From: SXVE01 sp036388895
Lineage (GTDB): Bacteria > Acidobacteriota > Blastocatellia > Pyrinomonadales > Pyrinomonadaceae
NCBI GenBank assembly: GCA_036388895.1
Contig: DASVQY010000064.1
Coordinates: forward strand, 124,001-188,000
Reading direction: 5' to 3'
Length of the DNA: 64,000 nt
Shown here: positions 9,346 through 17,842 of the stretch, one piece after another
Layout: each line of letters begins with the position of its first letter
How positions within the stretch are numbered: the first letter of the stretch is position 1
Translations under genes and position numbers: made by a program
Notes under the pieces: generated by a model
What the model was told of the DNA's origin: nothing
The model's input: only the letters and a program-made list of their open reading frames with translations
Database searches by the model: none

Positions 9346-9614
9346 AAAAGATATTTTACACAGCAGTCGCTTCAATACAATACTGCAAACGCCTAAAATC
9401 AATTGCCGCAAATAAAACGTTTGACTAATAAGAAAAATAAGAAAATAATTTTTACAACGGCATTTGAAAAACAATTTTACGATAAAACTTTTTGTTGTGG
9501 TTTGTAAAAATCGGAAGAGGCGAAGCACGAAAATTGCAGACAAAATTTCCGCAAAAATACGACGCGTTATGAACACGTTTTTATAATGCGCGTTTCCTTT
9601 TAATAAATTAATAA

Positions 9615-10877
9615 ATGAAAAATAATGTGACGATAATGTTTTCGAAACTTTTTCGTTTTGAAATTGCGGATAAAAAAGGAGCGCGCGCGGAATTCGCCGA
9701 TTTGTCTGTTGAGCTTCTCGACAGCGACTATCCGCCGGTTACGAATATTTTCTACAAAAAAAACGGAAAACTTACGAAGCTGCCCTGGGAAACGGTCGAA
9801 TTCGTGGATTGGAAAAACGGGAAAATTCAAGTTTTCGACCTTGAACAAGCCGAGGAAGTCACCGTTCGCTCTGAGAATAAATATGTTTTGCTCAAACGCG
9901 AAATTCTCGACGCTTTGCTGCTCGATCTGGAAAATCGGCGCTCAATCAGAGCCAATGATTTAATGCTCGAACAAACCGACGGCGGATTGCAGCTTCGAGC
10001 CGCCGATAATACCATCAGCGCCATTCTGCGTCGCATCAGCTTCGGTTTTTATAATCGAGTAAGCGAAAGCGGCGGAATTTACGATTGGAAATACGTCGAA
10101 TTTTTGCGCGGAACTCCAGAAGCGGTGCGAAACGGCGCAGGCTATCATTTACGAATAACGCGTATGCCGCCCGGAGAAATCGCTCAATTAATCAATTATC
10201 TTCCTTATCTGCACAGCGCCGAATTAATAACGCTTCTGCCCGATTTCAAAGCCGTAAAAACACTCGAAGTAATGCCGATTGCCCGCCGTTTGCAGGTTTT
10301 TGAAGAACTCGAAACGGAGCAGGCGCTGCGCCTTCTCACACTGATGGCGCCCGACGCGGCGGCGGATTTAGTCGGTTTGCTGCAAACCGATATGATGAGC
10401 AAATATTTGGAACGACTGCCGCAAAAACAAAGCGAACGAATCATCGAACTGCTTCGCTATCCCGAAGATACCGTCGGCGGAATAATGACTAACGATATTG
10501 TTTACCTGCCCGGTCATTTTACGGTCGCCGAAGCGCGAAGACGTATGCGCGAGCGCTTTAGTCAGACCGACTTTATTTATCTGATTTACATAATAAAAGA
10601 CGACGAAAAACGGGTATTGACAGGAGTAATTTCTTTGAGGAGTTTATTCAATGAAGATGATGAATGTAAATTAGAAGATATTATGGATCCTTATATTACG
10701 ACGCTTCGTTCGATTGACGATGTGAACGAAGCGGCATACCGCGTCGTTGACAGCCAGTTGCCCGCAATGCCCGTCGTTGGATTAAACAAGGAACTGGTCG
10801 GCGCCGTGACGATTGACGCGGCGATTATGCAGATTGCTCCGACAACGAGCGCGGAAGCCTTGAGAATCTTTTCATGA
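9615..10877 (+). CDS. MgtE intracellular-domain/CBS protein (soluble)
   Basis: A 420-residue protein with no membrane segment. The first 80 residues look like a PRC-barrel-type beta domain. Residues of about 165-285 match the MgtE N-terminal helical superhelix (PPGEIAQLINYLP, LEVMPIARRLQVFEEL, MAPDAAADLVGLLQ). Residues 285-400 form a CBS pair (VGGIMTNDIVYLPGHFTVAEA and LEDIMDPYITTLRSIDDVNEA). In MgtE these domains sense cytosolic Mg2+ and gate the channel; here the channel domain is absent. The stop overlaps the start of the Nramp-like gene by 4 bases, so I infer that this protein is a separate regulatory subunit of that transporter. An alternative start is the ATG at 9636 (MFSKLFRF). Confidence 0.85.
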   Translation: MKNNVTIMFSKLFRFEIADKKGARAEFADLSVELLDSDYPPVTNIFYKKNGKLTKLPWETVEFVDWKNGKIQVFDLEQAEEVTVRSENKYVLLKREILDALLLDLENRRSIRANDLMLEQTDGGLQLRAADNTISAILRRISFGFYNRVSESGGIYDWKYVEFLRGTPEAVRNGAGYHLRITRMPPGEIAQLINYLPYLHSAELITLLPDFKAVKTLEVMPIARRLQVFEELETEQALRLLTLMAPDAAADLVGLLQTDMMSKYLERLPQKQSERIIELLRYPEDTVGGIMTNDIVYLPGHFTVAEARRRMRERFSQTDFIYLIYIIKDDEKRVLTGVISLRSLFNEDDECKLEDIMDPYITTLRSIDDVNEAAYRVVDSQLPAMPVVGLNKELVGAVTIDAAIMQIAPTTSAEALRIFS

Positions 10878-12265
10878 ACGATGAGCAAATCCCACAGGGA
10901 CTCGAACCGATTGATTCCGTAACCGCGGGCTTGCCGACCGCGCCGCGCCGATTACCCGCCGGATTGCGAATCAACATTCACGGGCGAAGCATCAAGTTGC
11001 GCGGGTTGAAGCGTCAACCGAAAGGCTTATGGCGATGGCTGCTAATTTTAGGACCGGGACTAATCGCGACTTCCGCCGGAAATGATGCGGGCGGAATCGC
11101 GACGTACAGCTCCGCCGGTGCGGAATTCGGTTACGATTTGATTTGGGTGATGCTCGTGCTCACAGTTTCCTTCGCCGTCGTGCAGGAGATGTGCGCTCGT
11201 TTGGGGGCGGCGACCGGGCGCGGACTTCTCGCTCTGATACGCGAGAGATTCGGCATCGGCTGGACTTTATTTATCGTCGGAGTCGTGATCATCGCCAACG
11301 GCGGCGTCACTTTGAGCGAATTCGTCGGTATCGGCGCCGCTTCGGAACTTTTGGGCGTTAGCCGCTACATTTCTGTTCCGGTCTGTGCAGTACTGCTCTG
11401 GTATTTAGTGATTTACGGCTCTTACGCCAGAGTTGAGAAAATTTTTCTTTTGATGACGCTGGTTTTTTTCGCTTATCCGATAGCGGCTTTTATGGGAAAA
11501 CCGGACTGGGGCGCGGTCGCGCGCGGAGCTTTTATTCCGACTATAAAACCTGATTCCGCATACATTTTTTTGCTGGTCGGCGTGCTCGGAACGACAATTA
11601 CGCCTTACATTCAAATTTTTCAGCAAAGCTCGATCGTCGAACGCGGCGCGGCGCGGCATCATTACGGACCCGAACGAATAGACGCTTATTTCGGCTCGCT
11701 TTTCTCGAATTTGATGTCAATTTCGATGATTATCGCGACCGCCGCGACGCTTTACGTCGTCGGTCAAAACAAAATCGAATCCGCTGCCGATGCCGCCAAA
11801 GCATTGGAGCCGGTCGTCGGAAGCTCAGCAACCGTAATGTTCGCCGTCGGACTTTTGGGCGCGTCGCTTTTGGCTGGCGCGGTTTTGCCGCTGGCGACTT
11901 CTTACGCGGTCAGCGAAGCGTTCGGGATTCCAAAAGGCGTCAATTTAGATTTCCGGCGCGGAAGAACATTTTTCAGCATTTTTACCGCTTTGATCGTTAT
12001 CGGCGCGGGAATCGCTTTGATTCCGAATGTGCCGATTTTTCCTTTATTGGTCGGGATTCAGGTTCTCAACGGCGTGCTTCTGCCGATTATTCTCGTGTTT
12101 ATTTTGCTTCTCGTGAACGACCGAAATTTAATGGGTGATCTCGTTAATTCAAAAATTTATAATGTTCTCGGCTGGGGAACTTTTTTAATGATTACCGTCG
12201 CCGTAATCGTAATGCTCGGCGGTCAATTGCTCGAACTCTTCGGAATCGAACTGTTCGGTACGTAG
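10874..12265 (+). CDS. Nramp-family divalent metal transporter (variant)
   Basis: A 463-residue polytopic membrane protein with about 11 helices after a soluble N-terminus of 50 residues. The first helix (GPGLIATSAGNDAGG, residues 60-74) aligns with Nramp helix 1. The DPGN metal motif of Mn/Fe transporters is replaced by DAGG (71-74). The MPH motif of helix 6 is replaced by TPY (about 242-244). Such changes are known in Nramp-related transporters that do not carry Mn2+ and in some cases carry Mg2+. Translational coupling to an MgtE-N/CBS protein supports Mg2+ or another hard cation as substrate; this is inference. Confidence 0.87.
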   Translation: MNDEQIPQGLEPIDSVTAGLPTAPRRLPAGLRINIHGRSIKLRGLKRQPKGLWRWLLILGPGLIATSAGNDAGGIATYSSAGAEFGYDLIWVMLVLTVSFAVVQEMCARLGAATGRGLLALIRERFGIGWTLFIVGVVIIANGGVTLSEFVGIGAASELLGVSRYISVPVCAVLLWYLVIYGSYARVEKIFLLMTLVFFAYPIAAFMGKPDWGAVARGAFIPTIKPDSAYIFLLVGVLGTTITPYIQIFQQSSIVERGAARHHYGPERIDAYFGSLFSNLMSISMIIATAATLYVVGQNKIESAADAAKALEPVVGSSATVMFAVGLLGASLLAGAVLPLATSYAVSEAFGIPKGVNLDFRRGRTFFSIFTALIVIGAGIALIPNVPIFPLLVGIQVLNGVLLPIILVFILLLVNDRNLMGDLVNSKIYNVLGWGTFLMITVAVIVMLGGQLLELFGIELFGT

Positions 12266-12417
12266 TAAAAGATAAATTCGGGATAAAGATTGCCGACGAT
12301 TTAGATAGTTTTTACCCGCCCGGTAAAACCGGTCATTCAAAATCAACGCGCCGCGCCATTTTAGCCTTCGCGCGGATTTTGAGTTATACGCGGGATTTGA
12401 GTTATAAATGAAAGACA

Positions 12418-13815
12418 ATGACGGAAGCGAAAAATCTTTGGGGCGGGCGTTTTACCGGCAAAGCCGATGCGGTGTTCGCCGAATTCAATAATTCGTTCGG
12501 TTTCGATAAGCGCCTTTTTTATGCGGATGTTCGCGCGAGCATCGCCCACGCCGAAGGTTTATTTCAGGCGGGAGTTTTAACCCGGCTCGAAGCCGAAAAG
12601 ATAAAGCACGGTCTTTCGACGCTGCTCAAGCGCGCCGATTTCGACCGCAATTATTTTAACGATACAACTTCCGAAGACGTTCATTCGTTTATCGAATCGA
12701 AGCTCGTTCAATTAATCGGCGAAACCGGAAAAAAACTGCACACCGGCAGAAGCCGCAACGATCAGGTCGCCACCGCTTTTCGCCTTTGGCTGCGCGAAGA
12801 AATAACAAATATTTCGCAAATCGTTCGCCATCTGCAAAAAGCTCTGGTTACCGTCGCCGAAAAACAAAAAGAAGCCGTTTTGCCCGGCTACACGCATTTG
12901 CAGCGCGCGCAGCCGATTCTCTGGGCGCATTGGTGTCTGGCTTATTACGAAATGCTCGCGCGCGACAGAGAAAGATTGGATGAAGTCTGGCGCAGAACGA
13001 ACGTTCTGCCGCTCGGTTCGGCGGCGCTTGCCGGAACAGGTTTCGAGATTGACCGTGAAGCAGTGGCGCGCGAGTTAGAATTTGAAGGCGTTTCGGCGAA
13101 CAGTCTCGATGCCGTTTCCGACCGTGATTTTTGCGTCGAATTCGTCGGCGCGTGCTCGCTCGTAATGGCTCATTTGTCGCGTATGGCGGAAGATTTGATT
13201 CTTTACGCTTCGAGCGAGTTTCAATTCGTCGAGCTTTCCGATGCCGTTTCGACCGGTTCTTCTCTGATGCCGCAAAAGAAAAACCCGGACGCGCTCGAAT
13301 TGATTCGCGGAAAAGCCGGAAGAGTTTTCGGGCATCAAACCGCGCTTCTCACGACGTTAAAAGGTTTGCCGCTCGCTTATAATAAGGATTTGCAGGAAGA
13401 TAAAGAAGCTGTTTTCGATACTGCCGACACGGTAAAAATCTGTCTGCGCGTCGCCGCGATTGTGCTCGCCAATTTGCGCGTAAACGAAGCAAAAACGCGC
13501 CGCGCCGCGACAGAAGGTTACTTAAACGCGACGGATTTAGCCGATTATCTCGTTCACAAAGGCGTGCCATTTCGCACGGCGCACGACGCCGTCGGGCGAA
13601 TTGTGCTTTACGCGATTTCAAAAAATAAAGAATTACAAGATTTAAGTCTTGAAGATTTTCGCGAATTTTCCGGCGAAATCAACAGAGACGTTTACGAGGC
13701 TCTCGATTTGGAACAAGTTTTAGCGAGCAAAAACCAGATCGGCGGAACTGCGCCGGAAAGAGTTTACGAAGCTCTTGAAGCGGCGAAAAGCGAGATTGAA
13801 AGAGAGGAAGATTAG
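12418..13815 (+). CDS. argH: Argininosuccinate lyase
   Basis: A 465-residue enzyme of the fumarase/aspartase superfamily that splits argininosuccinate into arginine and fumarate. The start LWGGRFTGKADAVFAEFNNS is typical. The signature GSSLMPQKKNPD and the HTGRSRNDQVAT and TGYTHLQRAQPI-type substrate segments are intact, so it should be active. It is not in an arg operon here: an Nramp-like gene lies upstream and a thioesterase downstream. The TAG stop codon (13813-13815) is the first triplet of a palindromic repeat, so the extreme C-terminus abuts repeat DNA. Confidence 0.96.
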   Translation: MTEAKNLWGGRFTGKADAVFAEFNNSFGFDKRLFYADVRASIAHAEGLFQAGVLTRLEAEKIKHGLSTLLKRADFDRNYFNDTTSEDVHSFIESKLVQLIGETGKKLHTGRSRNDQVATAFRLWLREEITNISQIVRHLQKALVTVAEKQKEAVLPGYTHLQRAQPILWAHWCLAYYEMLARDRERLDEVWRRTNVLPLGSAALAGTGFEIDREAVARELEFEGVSANSLDAVSDRDFCVEFVGACSLVMAHLSRMAEDLILYASSEFQFVELSDAVSTGSSLMPQKKNPDALELIRGKAGRVFGHQTALLTTLKGLPLAYNKDLQEDKEAVFDTADTVKICLRVAAIVLANLRVNEAKTRRAATEGYLNATDLADYLVHKGVPFRTAHDAVGRIVLYAISKNKELQDLSLEDFREFSGEINRDVYEALDLEQVLASKNQIGGTAPERVYEALEAAKSEIEREED

Positions 13816-13949
13816 CCGCGAACTGTACGAATAACAGAAATGGAAAATAATAATAAAAATTCATTTACGAATCGCTGTAAATTTCAATTTCTTACTTTGT
13901 TTATTTTCTTAACCAGTTTTTACCTGTGTTATTCGCCCAATTCGCAACT
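13813..13949. repeat. Dispersed intergenic palindromic repeat, copy 3 (degraded)
   Basis: It starts with TAGCCGCGAACTGTACGAAT and ends near TTATTCGCCCAATTCGCAAC, the imperfect reverse complement. The interior is A/T-rich. The first triplet acts as the argH stop codon. Arms are shared with copies 2 and 5. Confidence 0.7.
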
Positions 13950-13985
13950 GACGCTTTCCCGTCTTTGCGGACAGTAAAATAATCA

Positions 13986-14411
13986 ATGAACATAAACGAA
14001 CTGCTCGAACGCACGGAGCAAAACGAGTTGCTGCAGTTTCTCGGCGTTAAAATCGAATCGGCGGAAAAGGACAGAGTTGTTTTATCAATGGAAGTGACGC
14101 CGAAAGTGCATCAATACGTCGGCATTATGAACGGCGGCGTTTCTTTGTTTTTATGCGAAACAGCGGCGTCGGTCGGTGCTGTCGTCAGCACGGATTTGAC
14201 GAAATACACGCCCGTCGGAATCGAGATAAACGCCAATCATTTGCGCGCCGTCAGCCGCGGAAAAATCAGTATCGAAGCCAAACCGTTGTACAGCGGAAGA
14301 ACGATCAGCGTTTGGAATATTGAAATTTTTAATAATCGCGGGAAATTGGTTTGCAGCTCGCGCTGTTCGATTTTGTTGAGAAAAGGCGCGGCTTTTCCCG
14401 CCGAAAGTTAA
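13986..14411 (+). CDS. PaaI-family hotdog thioesterase
   Basis: A 141-residue single hotdog-domain protein. The core YVGIMNGGVSLFLCETAAS corresponds to the PaaI-type HGG/NGG active-site segment, in which Asn-Gly-Gly precedes the central helix. The TPVGIEINANHLRAV strand is the usual substrate/CoA-binding stretch. Members hydrolyse acyl- or aroyl-CoA thioesters, as in phenylacetate catabolism or 1,4-dihydroxy-2-naphthoyl-CoA hydrolysis; which applies here cannot be told. It lies 6 bases upstream of tilS and is probably cotranscribed with it. Confidence 0.87.
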   Translation: MNINELLERTEQNELLQFLGVKIESAEKDRVVLSMEVTPKVHQYVGIMNGGVSLFLCETAASVGAVVSTDLTKYTPVGIEINANHLRAVSRGKISIEAKPLYSGRTISVWNIEIFNNRGKLVCSSRCSILLRKGAAFPAES

Positions 14412-14417
14412 TCGAAA

Positions 14418-15587
14418 ATGCACGCGTTTATCCGAAATTTATTGACCGAATGGCGAAAATTAAATTTGCCTTTTGAAAATGAGACCTTCGTCGCGGCAAT
14501 TTCGGGCGGCGCGGACTCGGTCAGTCTTTTATTGGCTCTCGATGAATTGCGTGAGAGAAAAAAATTGAATCTTCGGTTTGTCGTCGCGCACTTTAACCAC
14601 AATTTACGGGGCGCGGAAAGTGAAAAAGACTCGCAATTAGTCGTTTCTTTAACGAGCCGATTCAATTTTGAACTCGCGGTCGGCAAGGGAAACGTCGCTT
14701 ACAAAGGAAATCTCGAACAAAATGCGCGAATTGCGCGCTACGAATTTTTAAGGCAAACGGCTGAAAACGTTCATGCTTACGGAGTTTTGACGGCGCATAC
14801 GTTGAACGACCAAGCCGAAACTTTTCTGATAAATTTGCTGCGCGGAAGCGGTTTGCAGGGCTTGAGCGGAATGAGTGCGATTCGACCGCTGGAAAAAGAG
14901 ACGCGGAGACGGGAAGACGCGGAGACGGGGAGACGAAAAGGAGAAAAGACTGAAAAGGTTGATGTTTTTCATCTTGAATCTAACAACTTTAATGAATTTA
15001 ACGACTTTAATCTCGAATCTGACAACGACCAGTCCAAAATCCAAAATCCAAAATCCAAAATCCAACTCGTTCGTCCTTTGCTGAATTGGGCGAGGCGAAT
15101 TGATACGGAAAATTTTTGCCGCCGGAACGAAATCGAATACCGAAACGACGCGATGAACGAGAATTTGATTTACAGCCGCGTGCGAGTGCGCAAGATTTTG
15201 CTGCCGATGCTCGAAGAATTCAATCCGAAAATTATCGAAACGTTGAGTGAAACGGCGAAAGTTTTGCGTCTGGAAAACGAATTTTTAGAAATGGAACGGC
15301 GCAAATTTGAAGCTGAAAAAGGCGTTGAATTTTCCGACGGTACTAAAAGAAATCTCGAAGTAAAAACATTGAAAAATCTGCCGAAGGCATTGCTTTACCG
15401 CGCTTTACGCAGTTGGCTCGAAGGCAGTCGCGGCGATTTGCGCGGGCTGGATTTGAAACATATCGAAGCGGTAGAGGGTTTGATGCTCAGCCGCAAGAGC
15501 GGGAAATTTGTTGAATTGCCGAACGGCGAAAAGATTATAAAAAAAGACGGAAAGCTGTCTTTTAAAAAATTAGAGGTTGTAAATTAA
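14418..15587 (+). CDS. tilS: tRNA(Ile)-lysidine synthase with in-frame repeat insertion
   Basis: A 389-residue PP-loop ATPase that modifies C34 of the CAU-anticodon isoleucine tRNA to lysidine. The SGGADS loop (29-34), the HFNHNLRG segment and TAHTLNDQAETFLINLLRGSG are intact. Residues of about 159-216 do not belong to the family. They are encoded by a purine-rich GAGACG-type block, an A/T block and four copies of the heptamer TCCAAAA, inserted between SAIRPL and QLVRPLL. Frame is kept (58 codons), so the enzyme, which is essential in most bacteria, can still be made with a surface loop. The tilS-ftsH order is widely conserved. Confidence 0.92.
   Translation: MHAFIRNLLTEWRKLNLPFENETFVAAISGGADSVSLLLALDELRERKKLNLRFVVAHFNHNLRGAESEKDSQLVVSLTSRFNFELAVGKGNVAYKGNLEQNARIARYEFLRQTAENVHAYGVLTAHTLNDQAETFLINLLRGSGLQGLSGMSAIRPLEKETRRREDAETGRRKGEKTEKVDVFHLESNNFNEFNDFNLESDNDQSKIQNPKSKIQLVRPLLNWARRIDTENFCRRNEIEYRNDAMNENLIYSRVRVRKILLPMLEEFNPKIIETLSETAKVLRLENEFLEMERRKFEAEKGVEFSDGTKRNLEVKTLKNLPKALLYRALRSWLEGSRGDLRGLDLKHIEAVEGLMLSRKSGKFVELPNGEKIIKKDGKLSFKKLEVVN
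14892..15065. repeat. In-frame composite repeat block within tilS
   Basis: 174 bp. It opens with reiterated GAGACG/CGGAGACGG motifs (about 14897-14935). A stretch with repeated TTTAATGAATTTAACGACTTT-like text follows. It ends in (TCCAAAA)x4 at 15033-15060. Base composition and repetition differ sharply from the flanking coding sequence, and conserved TilS residues resume on both sides. Confidence 0.8.
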
Positions 15588-15712
15588 ACGTTTGCAAACT
15601 AAAATCAAATGTTGGCGCTTGCCGAGGGCGACAGCGGGCAGTATTGAGAACAACGTGAGAATTGAAAACTTCATCAAAGGAACGTACTAATCTTTTTGAT
15701 GAAAGTTATTTT

Positions 15713-15727
15713 GGAGGCTATAAATTG
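15713..15727 (+). promoter_or_regulatory. Ribosome binding site deciding the ftsH start
   Basis: GGAGG (about 15714-15718) followed by about seven bases and TTG at 15725. The upstream in-frame TTG at 15662 has no comparable site. Confidence 0.75.
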
Positions 15728-17680
15728 AGTTCTAAAGCAAAGCAAGTTTTATTGTGGTTGATGATTATCTCCAGCGCGCTTTTGTTTGTCTGGTTTTTGC
15801 AGACCAAGCAGGCGAAGAATCCGCAGGAATTAAGTCTCGACCAGGTAGTCACAAGAATCGAAAATAAAGACATTAAAGAAGCTTCTTTCAAACAGTCGCA
15901 GGTAGAGCTGACGGACGGCGCCGGAAACAAGTTTTTCGCCAATCTCGGCAGCGACCCGACCCGCGAATCGCTGCTCGGCGTTATTAAAGATTACAACCGG
16001 AATAATTCAAGCGCTCCGATAAAATATAATGAAGAGCCGGTTTCGAGCGGCTGGGGCTGGATTTTATTGATTAATGCTCTGCCGTTTTTGCTGCTCATCG
16101 GTTTCCTAGCGTTTACGCTCCGGCAAATGCAGGCAGGCGGTAACAAAGCTTTAAGCTTCGGTAAATCTCGCGCCAAATTGCTGAACAATCAGCAAAAACG
16201 CGTAACGTTCAAAGACGTTGCCGGCGTTGAAGAAGCTAAAGAAGAACTGGAAGAAATCATCGAATTCTTGAAAGACCCGCAAAAATTTCAAAAGCTCGGC
16301 GGAAAAATTCCGAAAGGTGTTTTGATGGTCGGACCTCCGGGAACCGGTAAAACGCTTCTCGCAAAAGCTGTTGCCGGCGAAGCGAACGTTCCGTTTTTCT
16401 CAATCTCCGGTTCGGATTTCGTTGAAATGTTCGTCGGCGTCGGCGCTTCGCGCGTTCGTGATTTGTTCGAGCAGGGCAAAAAGAATGCTCCGTGTATCAT
16501 TTTCATTGACGAAATTGACGCGGTGGGACGACACAGAGGCGCAGGTTTAGGCGGCGGGCACGATGAGCGCGAGCAGACTTTGAACCAGCTGCTCGTCGAA
16601 ATGGACGGTTTCGAATCGAACGACGGAGTTATTTTGATCGCTTCGACGAACAGACCGGACGTTCTCGACCCGGCGCTTCTTCGCCCTGGACGTTTTGATC
16701 GCCGCGTAATGGTCGGACGACCTGACGTAAAAGGACGCGACGCTATTTTGAAAGTTCATACGCGCAAAATTCCGCTCGACGAAAACGTTGATGTCAATGT
16801 AATCGCTCGCGGAACTCCGGGATTTACCGGCGCGGATTTGGCGAACATCGTCAACGAAGCGGCGCTTAACGCGGCTCGTTTCAACAAAAAAGTCGTTACG
16901 ATGAGCGATTTCGAAATCGCCAAAGACAAAGTTTTGATGGGCGCTGAGCGTAAGAGCATGGTGCTTTCGGATGCGGAAAAGAAACTGACCGCGTATCACG
17001 AAGCAGGTCACACGCTTGTCGGTCTGAAAGTTCCGTCGGCTGATCCGGTGCACAAAGTTTCGATTATTCCGCGCGGAATGGCGCTCGGTGTGACGATGCA
17101 GTTGCCCGAGGCAGACCGCCACAGTTATACGAAAGAATATTTGCTCAGCCAGATTGCGATTTTGATGGGTGGGCGTATTGCCGAAGAGCTTTATTTCGGC
17201 GCAGATCAGGTGACGACCGGAGCATCGAACGATATTGAGCGAGCGACGGAATTTGCCCGCTCGATGGTGTGCGAATACGGTATGAGCCAGCTCGGACCGC
17301 TCACGTTCGGTAAAAAAGAAGAGCAAATCTTTTTGGGACGCGAAATTTCGCAGCACCGCGATTATTCGGAAGATACGGCGATAAAAATTGATAATGAAGT
17401 CAAGAAAATCATCGCCGAACAATACGAAAAAGCTCGCAGCATTATTACCGAAAACAGCGACGCGATGGTTCGTCTTTCCGAAGAATTAATCAAGCGCGAA
17501 ACGCTCGACGGCGTACAGATTCGCCGCATTCTTGCCGGGCTTCCGCTTGACGAAGAAACTGTTGAGACAAACACCAGCGGCGGCGGAACTCCGCAGAAAG
17601 CCGATGAAGAAGGCTCGCTGAATCGTTTCAAAAAACCGATTCTTCCTCCGATCACCGGAAACAATCCGGCGACGGCGTAA
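15725..17680 (+). CDS. ftsH: ATP-dependent zinc metalloprotease FtsH
   Basis: A membrane-anchored AAA+ protease that degrades misassembled membrane proteins and short-lived regulators. Two N-terminal membrane helices flank a periplasmic domain, followed by Walker A GPPGTGKT (about residue 202), Walker B IIFIDEIDA, the second region of homology, and the zinc site HEAGH (about residue 425). The frame opens at a TTG at 15662. However, the TTG at 15725 has a perfect GGAGG seven bases upstream and gives MSSKAKQVLLWLMI, the usual FtsH beginning, so I choose it (651 residues). A rho-independent terminator follows the gene. Confidence 0.95.
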   Translation: MSSKAKQVLLWLMIISSALLFVWFLQTKQAKNPQELSLDQVVTRIENKDIKEASFKQSQVELTDGAGNKFFANLGSDPTRESLLGVIKDYNRNNSSAPIKYNEEPVSSGWGWILLINALPFLLLIGFLAFTLRQMQAGGNKALSFGKSRAKLLNNQQKRVTFKDVAGVEEAKEELEEIIEFLKDPQKFQKLGGKIPKGVLMVGPPGTGKTLLAKAVAGEANVPFFSISGSDFVEMFVGVGASRVRDLFEQGKKNAPCIIFIDEIDAVGRHRGAGLGGGHDEREQTLNQLLVEMDGFESNDGVILIASTNRPDVLDPALLRPGRFDRRVMVGRPDVKGRDAILKVHTRKIPLDENVDVNVIARGTPGFTGADLANIVNEAALNAARFNKKVVTMSDFEIAKDKVLMGAERKSMVLSDAEKKLTAYHEAGHTLVGLKVPSADPVHKVSIIPRGMALGVTMQLPEADRHSYTKEYLLSQIAILMGGRIAEELYFGADQVTTGASNDIERATEFARSMVCEYGMSQLGPLTFGKKEEQIFLGREISQHRDYSEDTAIKIDNEVKKIIAEQYEKARSIITENSDAMVRLSEELIKRETLDGVQIRRILAGLPLDEETVETNTSGGGTPQKADEEGSLNRFKKPILPPITGNNPATA

Positions 17681-17703
17681 AGCAAATAAAACAATTGCGA
17701 TTG

Positions 17704-17738
17704 AAAGGCATTTCAGTAACGGAATGCCTTTTATTTTT
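17704..17738 (+). terminator. Rho-independent terminator after ftsH
   Basis: Perfect 9-bp stem AAAGGCATT/AATGCCTTT with a 10-base loop, followed by TTATTTTT. It lies 23 bases after the ftsH stop. Confidence 0.85.
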
Positions 17739-17842
17739 GCAGTGAAATAGAAATAAAAACTTTAATACGGAAGATATAAATGCAAGCGCGATATCTGTTA
17801 AAATCAATCTTTAAAAACATTTAGATTAATTTGAAAAAAAAT

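Noticed and set aside
9346..9576. N-terminal extension of the helical hypothetical protein
   Set aside because: Phe/Leu/Arg-rich, non-coding in character; the ATG at 9345 begins the conserved part.
9577..9614. Mg2+ riboswitch (M-box or YkoK leader) ahead of the MgtE-N/Nramp pair
   Set aside because: The spacer upstream of the start is A/T-rich and shows none of the conserved M-box helices or sequence blocks.
13816..13985. Short gene between argH and the thioesterase
   Set aside because: The interval is a degraded palindromic repeat with stops in all frames.
14748..15065. Minus-strand frame beginning MDFGFWILDFG within tilS
   Set aside because: Translation of the TCCAAAA and GAGACG repeats; a typical spurious product of such DNA.
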